DNA of 64,000 nt from Tilletiopsis washingtonensis (GCF_003144115.1 NW_020312011.1:62001-126000); one strand, 5' to 3'; counted from the first letter of the stretch, positions 10,557 to 21,935 are shown. Notes: generated by a model from the letters alone, not told the origin. Numbers and translations are program-made.

Positions 10557-12227
10557 ATGCCGAGCCTCGACGCGGCCGACACCGAGATGAGCGACGCACC
10601 TGTCTCCATCTCGGCCGCCGCCAAGGGCAAGGGCCGCGCGCCCGCCGACTCTGAGGCAGCCGCCGCCGACCCCGTCGACCTGCTCCCCTGGTGCGTGCCC
10701 AGCGCGTGCCGCTGAGAGGCGGCTGCTTCGCACATGCTCGGCTTGGAAGGCTGACGGCAGCCGCGCGGCTTAGGGTCGAGAAGTACCGGCCCGCCACGCT
10801 CTCCGACCTCGTCTCGCACAAGGACATCACAGCCACCGGTGGGTAGCGCTGCTTCGGCCTCTAGCGCCTGGTCACTCACGCCACACTCCAGTCGAGCGCT
10901 TCATTGAGGCAAACCGCCTGCCGCACCTGCTCTTCTACGGCCCGCCGGGCACGGGCAAGACGAGCACGATCCTGGCGATGGCACGTAGGATCTACGGTGA
11001 CGGCTTCCGCAACAACGTGCTTGAGGTGAGTTCGAGCGAGCCATGCTGTGGGGTGATGTGGCGTCGGGAACCGCCTGGCGCCACTGTGCAGCGCGTGTAT
11101 CTGCAGAGGCTGTCTCGCTGACGCTCTGCATAGCTCAATGCGTCCGACGACCGCGGCATCGAGGTGGTGCGCGAGCAGATCAAGAGCTTTGCGAGCACCA
11201 AGAACGTCTTCAGGTGCGCCCACACTACAGCGATCGTTCTGCGCTGCACGGCTGACAGTCCCGTGCAGCAACTCCGGCGGCTTCAAGCTCATCGTGCTGG
11301 ACGAGGCGGACGCCATGACGACGGCGGCACAGAGCGCCTTGCGCCGCGGTACGTGCTTGGCATGCAGGAGGCGTCGTTCGAGAGCTCACCCTTGGCACAG
11401 TCATCGAGCAGTACACGCGCAACGTGCGCTTCTGCATCATCTGCAACTACGTCAACAAGATCATCCCGGCCATCCAGTCGCGCTGCACGCGCTTCCGCTT
11501 CAACCCGCTCGAGCTCGACCAGGTCGAGGACCGGCTGAACCACGTCATCGACCACGAGGGGTGCGTGACGCAACGCAGCGGGCCACGTCCGTGCTGACTT
11601 GCGACACCCCGCAGCTGCAACGTGACTCAGGACGGCAAGGAAGCGCTCATCAAGCTGAGCAAGGGCGACATGCGTCGCGCGCTCAACGTCCTGCAGGTGA
11701 GCGATCTGGCTGTTCCCCGCCGCCTGCCATGCTGATGCATCTGGGCTCGCGAGGCATGCCATGCTGCTTATGACAGAATTGACGAGAGCGCCGTGTACAA
11801 CTGCACGGGCAACCCGCACCCGTCCGACATCGAGGACATCGTCAACAGCATGATGAACGACGACTTTTCCACGTCGTACAACCGTGAGCACCACATGCCT
11901 CGTCCTGCGGGGCCTGCGCTGACCCGCCGCTGCAGGTGTCTCGGCGCTCAAGACGAGCAAGGGCATGGCGCTCGCCGACATGGTCAACGGCATCTACGAC
12001 TTCCTGATGACCGTCAAGCTGCCGGCGCAGTCGCGGATATACCTGCTGGACCAGCTGGGCCAGATCGAGTAAGCGCCGCCGCCAGCGGTGACATGGCCTT
12101 CCAGCTGACCCCAGCTCGCAGGCATCGCCTGAGCACCGGCGGCTCAGAGCGCATCCAGCTCAGTGCGCTGCTCGGCGCCACCAAGATCGCGGTGCAGCTG
12201 TCGGAGAAGGATGCGGCGAAGAAGTGA
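10557..12227 (+). CDS. RFC3: Replication factor C subunit 3 (clamp loader; human RFC5 orthologue)
   Basis: AAA+ subunit of the RFC clamp loader that places PCNA on primed DNA. Ten exons: 10557..10690, 10774..10838, 10892..11025, 11134..11213, 11269..11348, 11401..11560, 11615..11696, 11754..11883, 11936..12068, 12122..12227, giving 367 residues, a normal length. Seen: the RFC box VEKYRPATLSDL, Walker A GPPGTGKT (83-90), NASDDRGIEVVR, Walker B DEAD (149-152), the arginine-finger SRC motif (QSRCTRFRF), and the C-terminal collar (LSTGGSERIQLSALLGATK). The subunit choice follows from LDEADAMTTAAQSALRRVIE and VYNCTGNPHPSDIE, closest to RFC3/human RFC5. The exon 8 acceptor is purine-flanked (CGCGAG|GCA) but is the only one giving the family sequence ACHAAYDRIDES. 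Confidence 0.96.
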
Positions 12228-12362
12228 GCAGAGCAGGGCCGCAACTATGCACGTCACACACAAGTATCCGAGGTCGGTGCATTAGCGAGAGCGTGTCCAA
12301 AGAGGTAAGATAGCAGAAGAAGACAGAGTCGTGCATGGGAGAGAGCCAGCTTTCCCGGATCA

Positions 12363-15082
12363 TTAGCGGCCAGAGGGCGGGATGTACCGCTCAGACGAGC
12401 AGGTGCGGATGGAGGGCCGCCGTGCGGCAAGGCGCGCCGAGGGACTCGAGGGAGTGTCCTCCCAGTGCACGTCGGCCAGGGCGAGCGCGAGCGGCGACAC
12501 GCTGGGAGCCGGCGCTGCTGGCGCGCTCTGCTGCAGTGGCGCAAAGGTAACGTGGATGCCGGCCGGACTGTTGCCCGACGGCGGTGTGATGGGCACGTTG
12601 AGCAGCTGCGAGAAGGCAGCGTCGAGCGCGTCGGCCTCAATTGGACGACCGACGTGCAGGCCGCTGTACACGTCCCACGCCACGGCGCCATCGCTGCGAG
12701 CAGCAGGCATGAGGCTCTCGGGCGGCGGGGCGCTCGACGTGCTGCGCGGGCGGTTGCCGCGGCGCTGGTTGGCCGCCGGCGGCATGGGCGGGCGAGGGCC
12801 CTCGGTGAACATCTCTTCGTCGTCGATGTGGTAGCGCAGGCGCGCGCCACCCGTGCCCGGCGCCACGTCGGCCACATCGAGGCTGGACGTGTAAGAGGCA
12901 GTCGACGCTCCGGCCGCTGGCGACCGCTCAATCTCGACAAAGTCCGGCTGCGCGCGGGAGTCGAGGCCCGAGGATGGCGCAGAAGCAACGGCGCCGATGC
13001 TGCCGTGGCCGCCATGCGCAATGGTCGGCGAATACGGATAAAGGTCGTACAGCGAGAGGTGCGACTCGTCGTAGCGGCCGCCCATCGATGCCGCCGCCAT
13101 GCGAGCTGCCTGGCCGAACAGGACGTCGTCCTGCTGCTCGATGGCGCGCGACACGTCGGTGGTGAAGGAGAAGCCGCGCCCGCGGGACGGCACATCGACC
13201 GCCCGTGCGGCCCACGGCTGCCAGCCCGACACACTCGGGCGGCGCGATGCTCCAAAGGTAGCGCGCATGGGCGAGACGAGCATCTCGTGCCCTCCGAGGC
13301 CGTGCCAGTGCAGCCCGGCGACGGCGGCGCCGCGGAACGTCGAGCTCAGCGGCGTGGCGCCTTCGGCGCTGCGCGGGCGAGGACGCTCCACTGGCGACTG
13401 GACGGCAACGACCTGCATCGGCGCCTGCGAGAGCGACGTGCGGTGCTCGGCGGCGCCGAGAGCGAGCGGTGCAGGCGGGCCCTTGCGGACCGTCGAGTGG
13501 CCCAGAGCGGCCGGGCTGCGCGGCGCCGCAGCTTCGTCGCGATCGACGTCGACGGGCACGTCTACGGTGCGGTGCGCACGGTCCTGCCAGTGGCCGAGCC
13601 CGTCTGCCATGACGGTGTCGTCGTCGCGAGCGTGGGCCATCTGCGGCGCGTCCTCCGTCTTCCACGGTCCTGGTGCGAGGCGAGCCTCTGGCTCGAGCAG
13701 AGGCACGGAGATGGAGCGGCGACGGCCGGCGAAGAAGCCGGGCATCGCGTACTTCGGGCTCGGTACGGCTTCGGAACGCACCTCGGCCTCGACCGTCGGC
13801 ATCGGTGATGACGGTACAGGGCGTGCGGCTCTCTCCGTCTCGGCTGCGCTAGGCGCACTCTGGCTGCCGGACGTGGCGCTGCCGCTTGCCAACCGGCGCA
13901 TCGTCGCACGCGGCATCTTGCGCGTGGGCGAGCCGTCGGACGAGGTGCACGAGCCGTGGCTGCGGGCCTGCGCCTTGCGCGGCTTGCTGGCCTTGCGCGG
14001 GCTCTCGGCCTTGATGGCGGCGGCCTTCTGGCGCGAGGCGGCCTTGGTGGCCGCACGCCGCGCCGCCTTCTGCTCGGCGGCGCTGCCGGCGGCGGGGTCG
14101 TCGGCGACGCGCACGATGCCCTCGCGGCCGTACTGCTTGAGGATCTGGTCGGCGATCTCGAGGCAGCGCTCCTCGTCGCCCTCCTCGCGGCGCACGTTGC
14201 GGCGCACGACGGCGGTGCGGCGCAGCACGGGGTTGAACTTGTAGTCGGGGTACATCTGGCGGTGCTCCTCCTTCTCGCGCTCGGCCTCCTGGTACCACTG
14301 CGCCTTCTCCTCCTCGGGCAGGCTGCGCCACATGTGCGAGATGATGACGCTGATGTTGGAGTGGTTCGACGTCACGTCCTTGCTCACGAGGCCGATGCGG
14401 TGGGCGTGGCTGCGGAAGAGGATGAAGGCGTTGCGCGGGCGCGGGATGTGGTTGGGGTCCTTCTTGCGCGCGTGCGACGTCGTGCTGGTGCGGGGGATGA
14501 GCACCGAGACGGGCTGCGGCGTCTGCCGCTGCGGCAGCGGAGGTGTGCGCTGGCGCTGCGATTCGACGTGGCGAGTGTCGCTGTGTCGTTCGTAGCTGGG
14601 CGACGGCGCGCCGGCACGCTCGACGCAGTCGGCGTTGCTCCACGAGCTGCGGCTCGAGGCGTCGTCGCGCGCAAAGTAGCAGCCCGACGACGAGGACAGC
14701 GCCGGCGAGCCGATGTCCGAGATGCTCGCCGAGCTGTTGTCGCTGCCGTCTGTATGGCAGGCGATGAGTGGTGAAGAGACGCACGGCACGAACGGCACTC
14801 ACCCCAGGAGCCCTCTCGACGCGGCCGGAGGTACGGCGACAGGCGGTGGTTCGGGCCTTCAGAGCGCATCGGCCCGGCACGCTGAGGGCTGCGGTAGATC
14901 TCTGTCGAGGAGAGGCGCTCGGGATAGTGGCTGCGCTGCTGCCGCTGAAAGGACACTGGGACGTCGTCCGCGTCCTGCGGCGTCGGAGGGATCTCGGCGA
15001 TGGCGGGCATGGCCGAGTCGCCAGCCGGGCCGTCGTACGCGGCGCGGTGGGCATGGTGCGAGCTTCGAGACGAGCTTGACAT
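12363..15082 (-). CDS. HMG-box transcription factor, Prf1/Rop1/Ste11-like
   Basis: Two exons, 15082..14803 and 14749..12363, give about 888 residues. One MATA-type HMG box spans about residues 195-267: HIPRPRNAFILFRSHAHRIG, then NHSNISVIISHMWRSLPEEE and YQEAEREKEEHRQMYPDYKF. This pattern is that of fungal sex regulators (Ste11 of fission yeast, Prf1 and Rop1 of Ustilago, Mat2 of Cryptococcus), which bind ACAAAG-type sites. A basic Lys/Ala/Arg stretch follows (about 310-360), and the rest is long, low-complexity and rich in Ser, Pro and Ala, as expected of an activation region. It is not beside pheromone or receptor genes here, so it is probably a regulator rather than a mating-type idiomorph. 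Which of the named factors it orthologises is undecided. Confidence 0.85.
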
Positions 15083-16122
15083 GGTGGGAGTGGTCAGGGT
15101 GGCAATGTGGCGTGCCGGGTATGAGAGAGACAGAGACGTGAGAGTGGCGGGCTAGAGTGACGGCGGCAGGGGCAAGGCAATGTGGCGGGCACGGATGAGC
15201 AGGGGTCCGCTTCTTAAGTGAGCGGCGGCGAGGACAAGACGAGAGCGGACAACAAAGGAGGCGACGAGCACGAGCTCGCCGCTGGCTCTGGTCGGCGACC
15301 TCCGACAAGCAGCATGATGGCGCATGATGGCTGCCGCGGCCATGGACAGAGGGACGCGAGCGCCACGGCCGTTTGGCGCTGCCGAGGAGCGCGGATGGCG
15401 GCTGTTCCTGCGCTCTCATGGGCGAGGCAGCTATGCCGCTTGGCCGCCACGCGCATCACCGTGCCTTTTGTCGAGGAAGTCGAGGGCAAGCGCGGCACCG
15501 GGCCAGTCTGCGGCGGAGTCCGAGGCGGATGGGCTGCGCCGAGGAGAACAAAGGCAAAGGCACGACGGTGCCGAGCCAGGTTGCACCGGTGCCCCGGAGT
15601 GCTAAGGCGTGCAGCGCACGAGCGGCTGTCCCACAGCAGCTGCAGTGTGCAGCCTCGCTCGGCCCCGGGCCTGCTGCCCGGCGGCGCTGTGCGATCGGGA
15701 AGTGCGCGCGCGTGCGACGGCCGACCCCAGGGACGGGGACGAGAGAAGCGCGACGCTCCAGCGCTGCCAGTGTGCCGGGCCAGCGGCTGATCTCGCGGCG
15801 TAGGCAGAGATGGCGCGACAGGCGCAGCAACGAGAGACGGCGCTAGTCTGATCTCGCATGAGAGATGCTGAGAGCGGCGCTCGGCATGGCGAGACACTCC
15901 GGCGCGCACAACGGGGACAAGACAAGACGTGCGCGCGCGTGTCTAGGACAAAGAGCTCGTCGCGCATGACGCGCGCGCGCGAGCGGTGCAGCTCCGGCGA
16001 CCCAGCGTTGGCCGTCTTGCTTTGTCGCACATGGTGGTGTGAGTCTCGAGTGCCCAGCCATGCAAAAGGGCCGCGCCACACCCACGCAGGGCAGGGGCAA
16101 AAAGGCTGCGAGAGCAGGAGGC
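15083..16122. promoter_or_regulatory. Long 5' region of the HMG-box gene with ACAAAG cores
   Basis: About 1.04 kb without a supportable gene lies upstream of the HMG-box start. Four ACAAAG cores, the canonical HMG-box recognition element, are present: 15252-15257 (in acaaaggag), 15548-15553 (acaaaggca), 15948-15953 (acaaagagc) on the + strand and 16020-16025 on the - strand. The first is close to the smut pheromone response element acaaaggga. CG-dinucleotide runs occur at about 15930-15940 and 15968-15981. Open frames here are Arg/Ala-rich artefacts. Autoregulation is inference. Confidence 0.45.
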
Positions 16123-16127
16123 AAAAA
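16123..16127 (-). terminator. RNA polymerase III terminator (T5)
   Basis: A run of five A on the + strand gives TTTTT on the coding strand three bases past the tRNA discriminator base. This is the standard Pol III stop signal. Confidence 0.85.
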
Positions 16128-16130
16128 GGT

Positions 16131-16223
16131 TTCCCAGTCGGGGAATCGAACCCCGGCCATCCGCGCCCACCGAGCCGGAGCTTGAATGAGAGGCGGATAT
16201 ACTGACCACTGTACTAACTAGGA
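16131..16223 (-). tRNA. tRNA-Glu (anticodon CTC) with a 21-nt intron
   Basis: The minus strand folds as a complete tRNA. The acceptor stem TCCTAGT pairs with ACTGGGA, with A as discriminator at 16131. The D stem is GTAC/GTAT. The anticodon stem is TCCGC/GCGGA with loop CTCTCA plus C, giving anticodon CTC (reads GAG). The T arm is CGGGG-TTCGATT-CCCCG, containing the B box ggttcgattcc. A 21-nt intron at 16166..16186 sits at the canonical position one base 3' of the anticodon. The mature length without CCA is 72 nt. CCA is not encoded, as normal in eukaryotes. Confidence 0.93.
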
Positions 16224-16815
16224 ATTATATGATAGCTGCTCACATGTAGAGGTATATACTCTCTTGAGCGTGTCCGAAGTGGTGCGACGCACTCCCCCTG
16301 CCCGCCGGTCTTGTGCGCAGCCAGATGCTTCTCGCTTGCGTCACACGCAGTATGCGAGTGTCTCGGGTACCACGGGAGCTCTCATACCAGCTCATCATGG
16401 CATTACATCGCCCTAGTCGTCATCGCATGTCCGGCGCTTGCACCTGTCACGCGCTCAAGGCACCTACCACCAACCGCGGCCTCGCTCGACTGCACCTGGA
16501 GGCCGCCTCATCCGCCGTGTCTCAGAGCCGTACTGTCCCAGACACACGGGTATGAAGCGCCGCGCAGTTCGGAGACTTCCTCCTCATAGCTGTGGCGCAG
16601 GCGATGCGCGTCACGGCTTGAGTCGCGTGCGAGGAATGCATTGCAAGACTACGCGGGCGCAAGTACAGATTATGCGGCTGCCGAGCACAGTAGGAGGCTC
16701 AAGACAGGGCAGAAGTAGGAGATACAGGTGGAGAAGGAGAACGGTCTGCAGCGAGCTGCATTCGAGTGCTGCAGCGAGCCCGCCAGGCGTGTGCGAGACG
16801 CGTGCGGCGCCGAGC
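16224..16815. other. Intergenic, no feature recognised
   Basis: About 590 bp between the tRNA-Glu 5' end and the stop codon of the metalloprotease gene. The first 60 bases upstream of the tRNA are AT-rich (aattatatgatagctg and onwards), as is usual upstream of Pol III genes. The rest shows no coding signal. Confidence 0.5.
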
Positions 16816-17926
16816 TTAGATGCCGCGGTACAGGCTCATCTGGGCCTGCAGGCGCTCGATCTGACCGGCCGTGCTGTGGTAAGAAGAGAGCGTCAGTGAC
16901 AAAGAACGGTGGTCGGGAAGCGGAGCTGCACTCGGAATGTCGAGAGGCGACTCCACCGACCCCGAAACTCACAGCTGGTTGCGGCAAGAGTCCTGGCTGT
17001 AGTCCATGTGGTTCCGCACGGAGTCCACGCCTCCGCCCGAGCAGGAGTCTTGTCCGACCGGGCAGCCGCGCGAAATGGTCGATTGCGGAGGCGTGTCCGA
17101 CACCAGGTCGCCCGATCCCGAGCAACCGCCCTGGAAAACGTGGTAGAGACCAACCCCTGCAGCAGGCACTTGTCAGCATGTACCCTCCGCGCTGGACAGA
17201 AGTCATGGGCACATACAGTGGCCGACCTCGTGCGTCAGGATGGTGCCAAGGTTGTAAGGCGAGAGGGAGCCTCCGACAACGCTCTCGAAGTGGTTCACGA
17301 CGCCGTCGTTGGTCGGATTGCTGCGGTAGGAGCTCGGGAACGTGGCGTAACCGACGAGACCGCCGCTATGAACGCAGAGTGAGTACGAGAAAAACTGATC
17401 TGCGGCGCCGTACACACGTGAACTCCACCGTGTAGAAGTTCAGCGTCGAGGCGCCGCCGCGACGCAGCGCCGACTTCATCTGGCGCTCCTGAGTGGTGCC
17501 CTGGTTGACGCCGTTGAACCAGTCACAGTTGGCCGTGCGGTCGATCGACGAGAGGCTGAACGAGTAACCAGTGTTGCCCATGTCTGAGTTGAGGATGCCA
17601 ATCTGCTGCTGGATCCGCGAGTCGGAAATGTCACCGCGGCCGTTGCAGGTGATGATGTGGACGGCGACGGGCACAGTGCCAGCGCGGAGAGCCGTGCTAC
17701 CAGCGCTGCTGCAGTGGGCGTCAGTTGCGATCAAGGTGACATCTCGCCTCGCGACTCACCGCTGCGAGCGCATGTTGCTGATCTGGCGCTGCACCGCGGC
17801 CTCGTCCTCCGCGGCGATCGTCTGCGTGGCACCGCAGAGCGTCGTGGGTGCATCACGCTCCGTCGAGAGGGCGAGGGCCGAGGCGGCAAAGGCCAGGAGC
17901 GAGGCGGCGATCGAGATGCGGACCAT
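16816..17926 (-). CDS. Secreted M43-type (pappalysin-like) zinc metalloprotease
   Basis: Five exons: 17926..17760, 17708..17418, 17365..17217, 17156..16973, 16873..16816, giving 282 residues. A signal peptide ([20 protein letters not shown]) is followed by a short propeptide-like region and a metzincin catalytic domain. The zinc motif HEVGHWVGLYH (198-208) matches HExxHxxGxxH and is followed by [11 protein letters not shown] and the Met-turn-like [10 protein letters not shown]. Multiple Cys residues suggest disulphides of a secreted enzyme. The zinc site is split by an intron after HEVGH (17157..17216). This is the small fungal MEP-like M43B group, typically 270-300 residues. It acts outside the cell; substrate unknown. 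The gene stands alone between two long non-coding stretches, fitting a dispersed secreted-protein gene. Confidence 0.93.
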
Positions 17927-19380
17927 TGTGGATGCTTGGGGTCGAGGAGAGAGAACTGGAGGTGATGAGGGACGGCTGTTGGAGGCGAGAAGGTCTGCCT
18001 CTTATACCTTTGCCAGCCTCATCAACGCCGCGTGCCAAGCCTCTCCACAGACTCGTCAGTCGCTGCGGGAGCTGTCGTGCGCAGCGATACCGATGTCGTG
18101 TGCCACACAGCTCGAAGGTGGAGCGAGTCGCGCAATTGGCCGCCACGCAAGGGGCACCTGCACCTGCTTCTCGGAGCGGCAGCGACGGCTTATCGATGCT
18201 CGCTGCAGGCGCAGCAGTGACGGACACATCTCCGAGCACCCCGAACAGCCGCTGTGGGGTCGCAGCGTGCAGCCGGCTAGCATGCAGCTGCAGTCCAGCA
18301 TGTCTAGTGTGCAGCCTCTGGGGACGCCCGAGGTGGAAGTGGCACTTGGTGGCGAGCACCACTCCAGTACAGGTTGAGCGCTCCAATGTGCGGCCGTGCG
18401 CACCACCTGCACCAGCCAACGCGGCTGCGGGCCCTTGCTCGGCCCAAGCAGCGATCTTCTAGCGCCGGACTGCCGTCCGCTCACACCACACTAGTGCAAG
18501 CGTGGCGCACGACCCTGAGTCGCCCTGGCGAGTGATCCGAGTCAAGTCTGAGGCGCGTCGCCGTGACGCAGGCGCAGACGCGGGCCGGCCAAGGAGGCTG
18601 TTGCGCCGCACCACACGGGCGCCGTGCCCCAGGGGGCGGTGCCACCGCGTCGCGCGTGCACAGGCGCCGCGCAACGACGTCCTCGCGGCGCCAGCAGGCC
18701 AATCTTCTTCCTTGAGCGCTGCTCGGCTGCAGGTGAGCTTGTGCCACACTTCAGTCTGTGAGTCGCCTCTGCGTCGCGCCCAGCATGCAGCGCTTGCCCG
18801 CGCCTAGCGCGCGAAGAAGGAAGGTCCCTGGGGGCGCACACGCGCGCATGAGACTCGGCGCTAGCGGCGGAAGCGCCGCTCGCCAAGGCGCGCTAGCCCT
18901 AGCGCTGGAGCTCACGCCACGCCGCACGCCGGTGCCGGACGTGCTGGCCGCCGGGCAGCGGCACTCTTGCCGCCCGCTCTCCTCAGCGATCTCGCTCGGC
19001 TGGCCTGCTGGCATCTCGCTCGCCGCTCGCTTGCTGCGCATCAGGATAACCCCGCAGCGCGCAAGAGATGCGCTTTGTCATGCATCTCGCGCGGACAGCG
19101 CGCCCGAGGAGGGTGCTCGCCGCCGGCATGGCAGCAGCCCGCCACATCTGTCCCCTCCGCGGCTCTCGCTTCACTCGTCACCACGTCGCGCTGGCCGCCT
19201 ATCTGTGCGGCTGCATCCGGAAGCCGCGGCATCCCTCCCTCCTCCTCACAGGCGGAGAAAAGCCCGAAGCGCCGCCGAACAGACCGAGCAGCCCGGGCGG
19301 GCCCGCCTCGCGCACACACGCTACGGCGGCAGCCAAGTCTAAATGGAGAAGCGATGCCATGATTGCCGGCGCGCGCCGCC
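17927..19380. other. Intergenic 1.45 kb, no gene supported
   Basis: It lies upstream of the metalloprotease (which starts at 17926, minus strand) and downstream of the aldo/keto reductase stop. Several long frames are open in both directions, but all are Arg/Ala/Cys-rich with no conserved block and no convincing exon chain. A patch rich in GCGC and GCTAGC palindromes lies around 18860-18905. The first 100 bases are the presumed metalloprotease promoter and 5' UTR. Confidence 0.45.
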
Positions 19381-20592
19381 TCACTTGCTCGGGTCAAAGA
19401 CGTCGGTCATGTAGTACTTGAGCGGCGGGCCTTGGCGCGACGCCTCCTCGATGGCGCCGAGGTCCTGCTCGCTCAGCTGCGCAAGCTTGGCGGCGTCGGC
19501 GACGTACTCGCGCGCACGCGTCTCCTTGCTTGTCGTCGTCACGACAATGCCGTCGGTGCGCGCGTACGTCCACGCCTGCAGCACGGCCGCGGGCGACGTG
19601 CTGTGCTTGGCCGCGACCTCCTCGAGCGCCTTGTTGAGCGCCGCATTGCGCTCGGGGTCCTTGTAGAGCGACGTGAGGCTGCCGTAGACCATCGCTGCAG
19701 AAGTGCGTGAGCATGCGGTGGTGTGAAGTGCTGCTGCAAGGCTCACCCTTGATGTTCTCGCGCTCGTGCACCTTGAGCAGAGACTGGTACTCGGGGTGGT
19801 GATAGAGCGACGGGTTCTGCGCAATACATCAGCATTTCGGCTCGCCGTAGTGATGTGACACTGCGCCTTCGCTCACAAGTTCGATCTGGTTGATCTCGAT
19901 GGGGTGCTGCAGGCGCAGGGATGAGCAGGCATGTATGCGCCGCGTCAAGGGCAATACGCACCTTGGGCTTCGAGGCGATGACCTCCTCAATGTCCGACGC
20001 CATCCAGTTCGACACGCCGATGACGCTGTGCAGGGGTGAGCCTGCAGGTCACACCTTCTGTGCACCCCACACTCACCGCGCCAGGCCCTTGTCCTTGACC
20101 GCCTCGAGCAGCTTCCACGCGTCGACGTTGCTCGGCAGGCCGTTCTCGCCGCGCGGCGGGCGGTGCAGCAGCACGGCGTCGGCGTAGCCCTTGCACTGCA
20201 GCAGCTCGACCTCGCGCTGCGTCTCGCCCATGGGATCGGGAATGCCGCGCTGCATGAGCTTGGTGAGGATGAAGAGCGACTCGCGCGCCGCGCCGCCGTC
20301 GAGGTGCTTGCCGATGGCGCGACCCGACGCCTCGCTGTTGGCATACACCTCGGCGTGGTCTGCGCCGGGTCAGCCGGGGCGCTGCAGTACCCGGGCGCGC
20401 AGCTCACCAAGATGCGTGAAGCCAGCGTTGATGGCCGTCTCGACCTGCTGCGAGCAGTCGGACTTGTAGAGCGCGGTGCCTGTACGAGCGTGAGCGCCAG
20501 ACGCGTCGTGCGGCGCCTGACCACTCACCGACGCCGAAGGCGAGGCGCGGCACCTTGATGCCAGAGACGAGCGTGACGGTGGGGATCGACAT
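19381..20592 (-). CDS. Aldo/keto reductase (glycerol-dehydrogenase-like)
   Basis: NADPH-dependent AKR superfamily reductase of small carbonyl compounds, probably cytosolic. Seven exons: 20592..20529, 20479..20408, 20359..20077, 20025..19962, 19906..19877, 19816..19747, 19694..19381, giving 298 residues, a usual length. The catalytic tetrad is visible: Asp46 and Tyr51 in GFTHLDHAEVYANSE, Lys79 in ILTKL and His111 in AVLLHRPPR. IGVSNW and NQIELNPSLYH are AKR signatures, and VTTTSKETRAREY is the cofactor-phosphate-binding end (normally IPKS-like; here TTSK). No signal peptide is seen. Substrate cannot be set from sequence. Confidence 0.9.
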
Positions 20593-20831
20593 TGTGTGAT
20601 GGTGGTGGGGTGTGCACGTCGAGCAGCAGCGAGAAGGAGGGCGAAGGACGGCGCAGCAGCGGCGGCAGGGACGTGCACGCCGGCAGCTAACGGCCGCAAG
20701 CCGCGGCCCCAAGGTGGAGGTGCGGTGCGCACGTGACCGGCACGCCATCAAATCAACCAAGCCTGAGCTGCCCGCGCCGCTCCTCTCACTCGCCGCGCCG
20801 CTTCCTTCTCACCACCTCACCCCCGCCCAGC

Positions 20832-21935
20832 ATGTCGTCCAATCTCGTCCACGTCACCTCGCCCGAGCACTTCACCGAGCAGATGCAGGCCGACCTGGCC
20901 CGCGTCTCGCTCCTCAACTTCTGGGCGCCGTGGGCCGAGCCGTGCGGCCAGATGAACGCCGTCGTCGAGGAGCTCGCGGCCAAGTACCCGCAGCTGCTCG
21001 TGCTCATGGTGAGCATTGGTGCAGGCGTGGAGGGGTGCGGTGCCGGTGTTCCAGATGACTAGGATGCTGGCTCGGCGATAGCGTTCGGTGGAGATGGGAC
21101 TGCTGCGCCACCCGAGTCACTGCGCAGCTCGGGCGTATTAGAGAGCGGCAGGTGGCAGCGTCTGCGCAGCGGTCCTGATCGCTGGCCAGTCCTTGAGCTG
21201 TCAAGTACGCTCGATTGACCTACAAGCGCTGCTGGAGATGCAGCTATGCTGTCCTCCAGCTCAGCTGTTGCGGAGAGAGGGACTTCAGCTTGAATCGCAT
21301 CTGATGCCCTGCCCCTCCCAGATCGAGGCAGAATCGCTGCCAGACGTGTCCGAGTCCTTCGACATCGACTCTGTGCCGTCCTTCGTCCTGCTGCGCGGCC
21401 ACACGCTGCTCTCGCGCATCTCAGGCGCCAACGCTGCGGCGCTTTCGGCGGCCGTCGCCTCGCACGCGGCACCAGCAGCGACCGGCGCCAACGCACCGCT
21501 CTCCTCGACCAATGCACCGGCACCGGCGCCGGGCGCGTACGACGAGCACCACGTGCCGGCGCAGGAGACGCAGGAGGAGCTCGAGGAGCGCTGCCGCAAG
21601 CTCATGGAGCGCCAGGACGTGATGCTCTTCATGAAGGGCAACCCCGACAACCCGAAGTGTGGCTTCTCGCAAAAGACGGTGGCGCTGCTGCGGCAGGAGG
21701 GCGTGCGCTTCGGCAGCTTCGACATTCTGCAGGACGAGGCCGTGCGGCAAGGGCTCAAGAAGCTCAACGACTGGCCGACGTTCCCGCAGATTGTGGTCAA
21801 GGGCGAGCTGATTGGTGGGCTGGATATCTTGAAGGTGAGTGGCGAGACGCCTGAACGCCGCTCTGCAGCATGGCTAATGCCTGGCTGCAGGAGCAAATCG
21901 AGACGGGCGAGTTCCGCGAGCTGCTCGAGGGCTAG
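20832..21935 (+). CDS. Monothiol glutaredoxin, Grx3/Grx4 type (thioredoxin-like plus Grx domain)
   Basis: Cytosolic/nuclear CGFS glutaredoxin that binds a [2Fe-2S] cluster and signals iron status. Three exons: 20832..21008, 21322..21834, 21891..21935, giving 244 residues, normal for one Trx-like and one Grx domain. The Trx-like domain shows WAPWAEPC (31-38) in place of WCxxC, the redox-dead form typical of this family. After an Ala/Pro-rich linker the Grx domain carries MLFMKGNPDNPKCGFSQKTV with CGFS at 172-175 and the glutathione-site motifs WPTFPQIVVKGELIGGLDIL. Intron 1 is 313 nt, several times longer than its neighbours. It may regulate iron-responsive transcription; no partner gene is adjacent. 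Confidence 0.95.

Noticed and set aside
15961-15981. Alternating CG run that could be a Z-DNA or microsatellite feature
   Set aside because: Short and expected in DNA of this GC content.
17927-19380. Possible gene between the metalloprotease and the aldo/keto reductase
   Set aside because: No frame gave recognisable or splice-consistent sequence; treated as intergenic.
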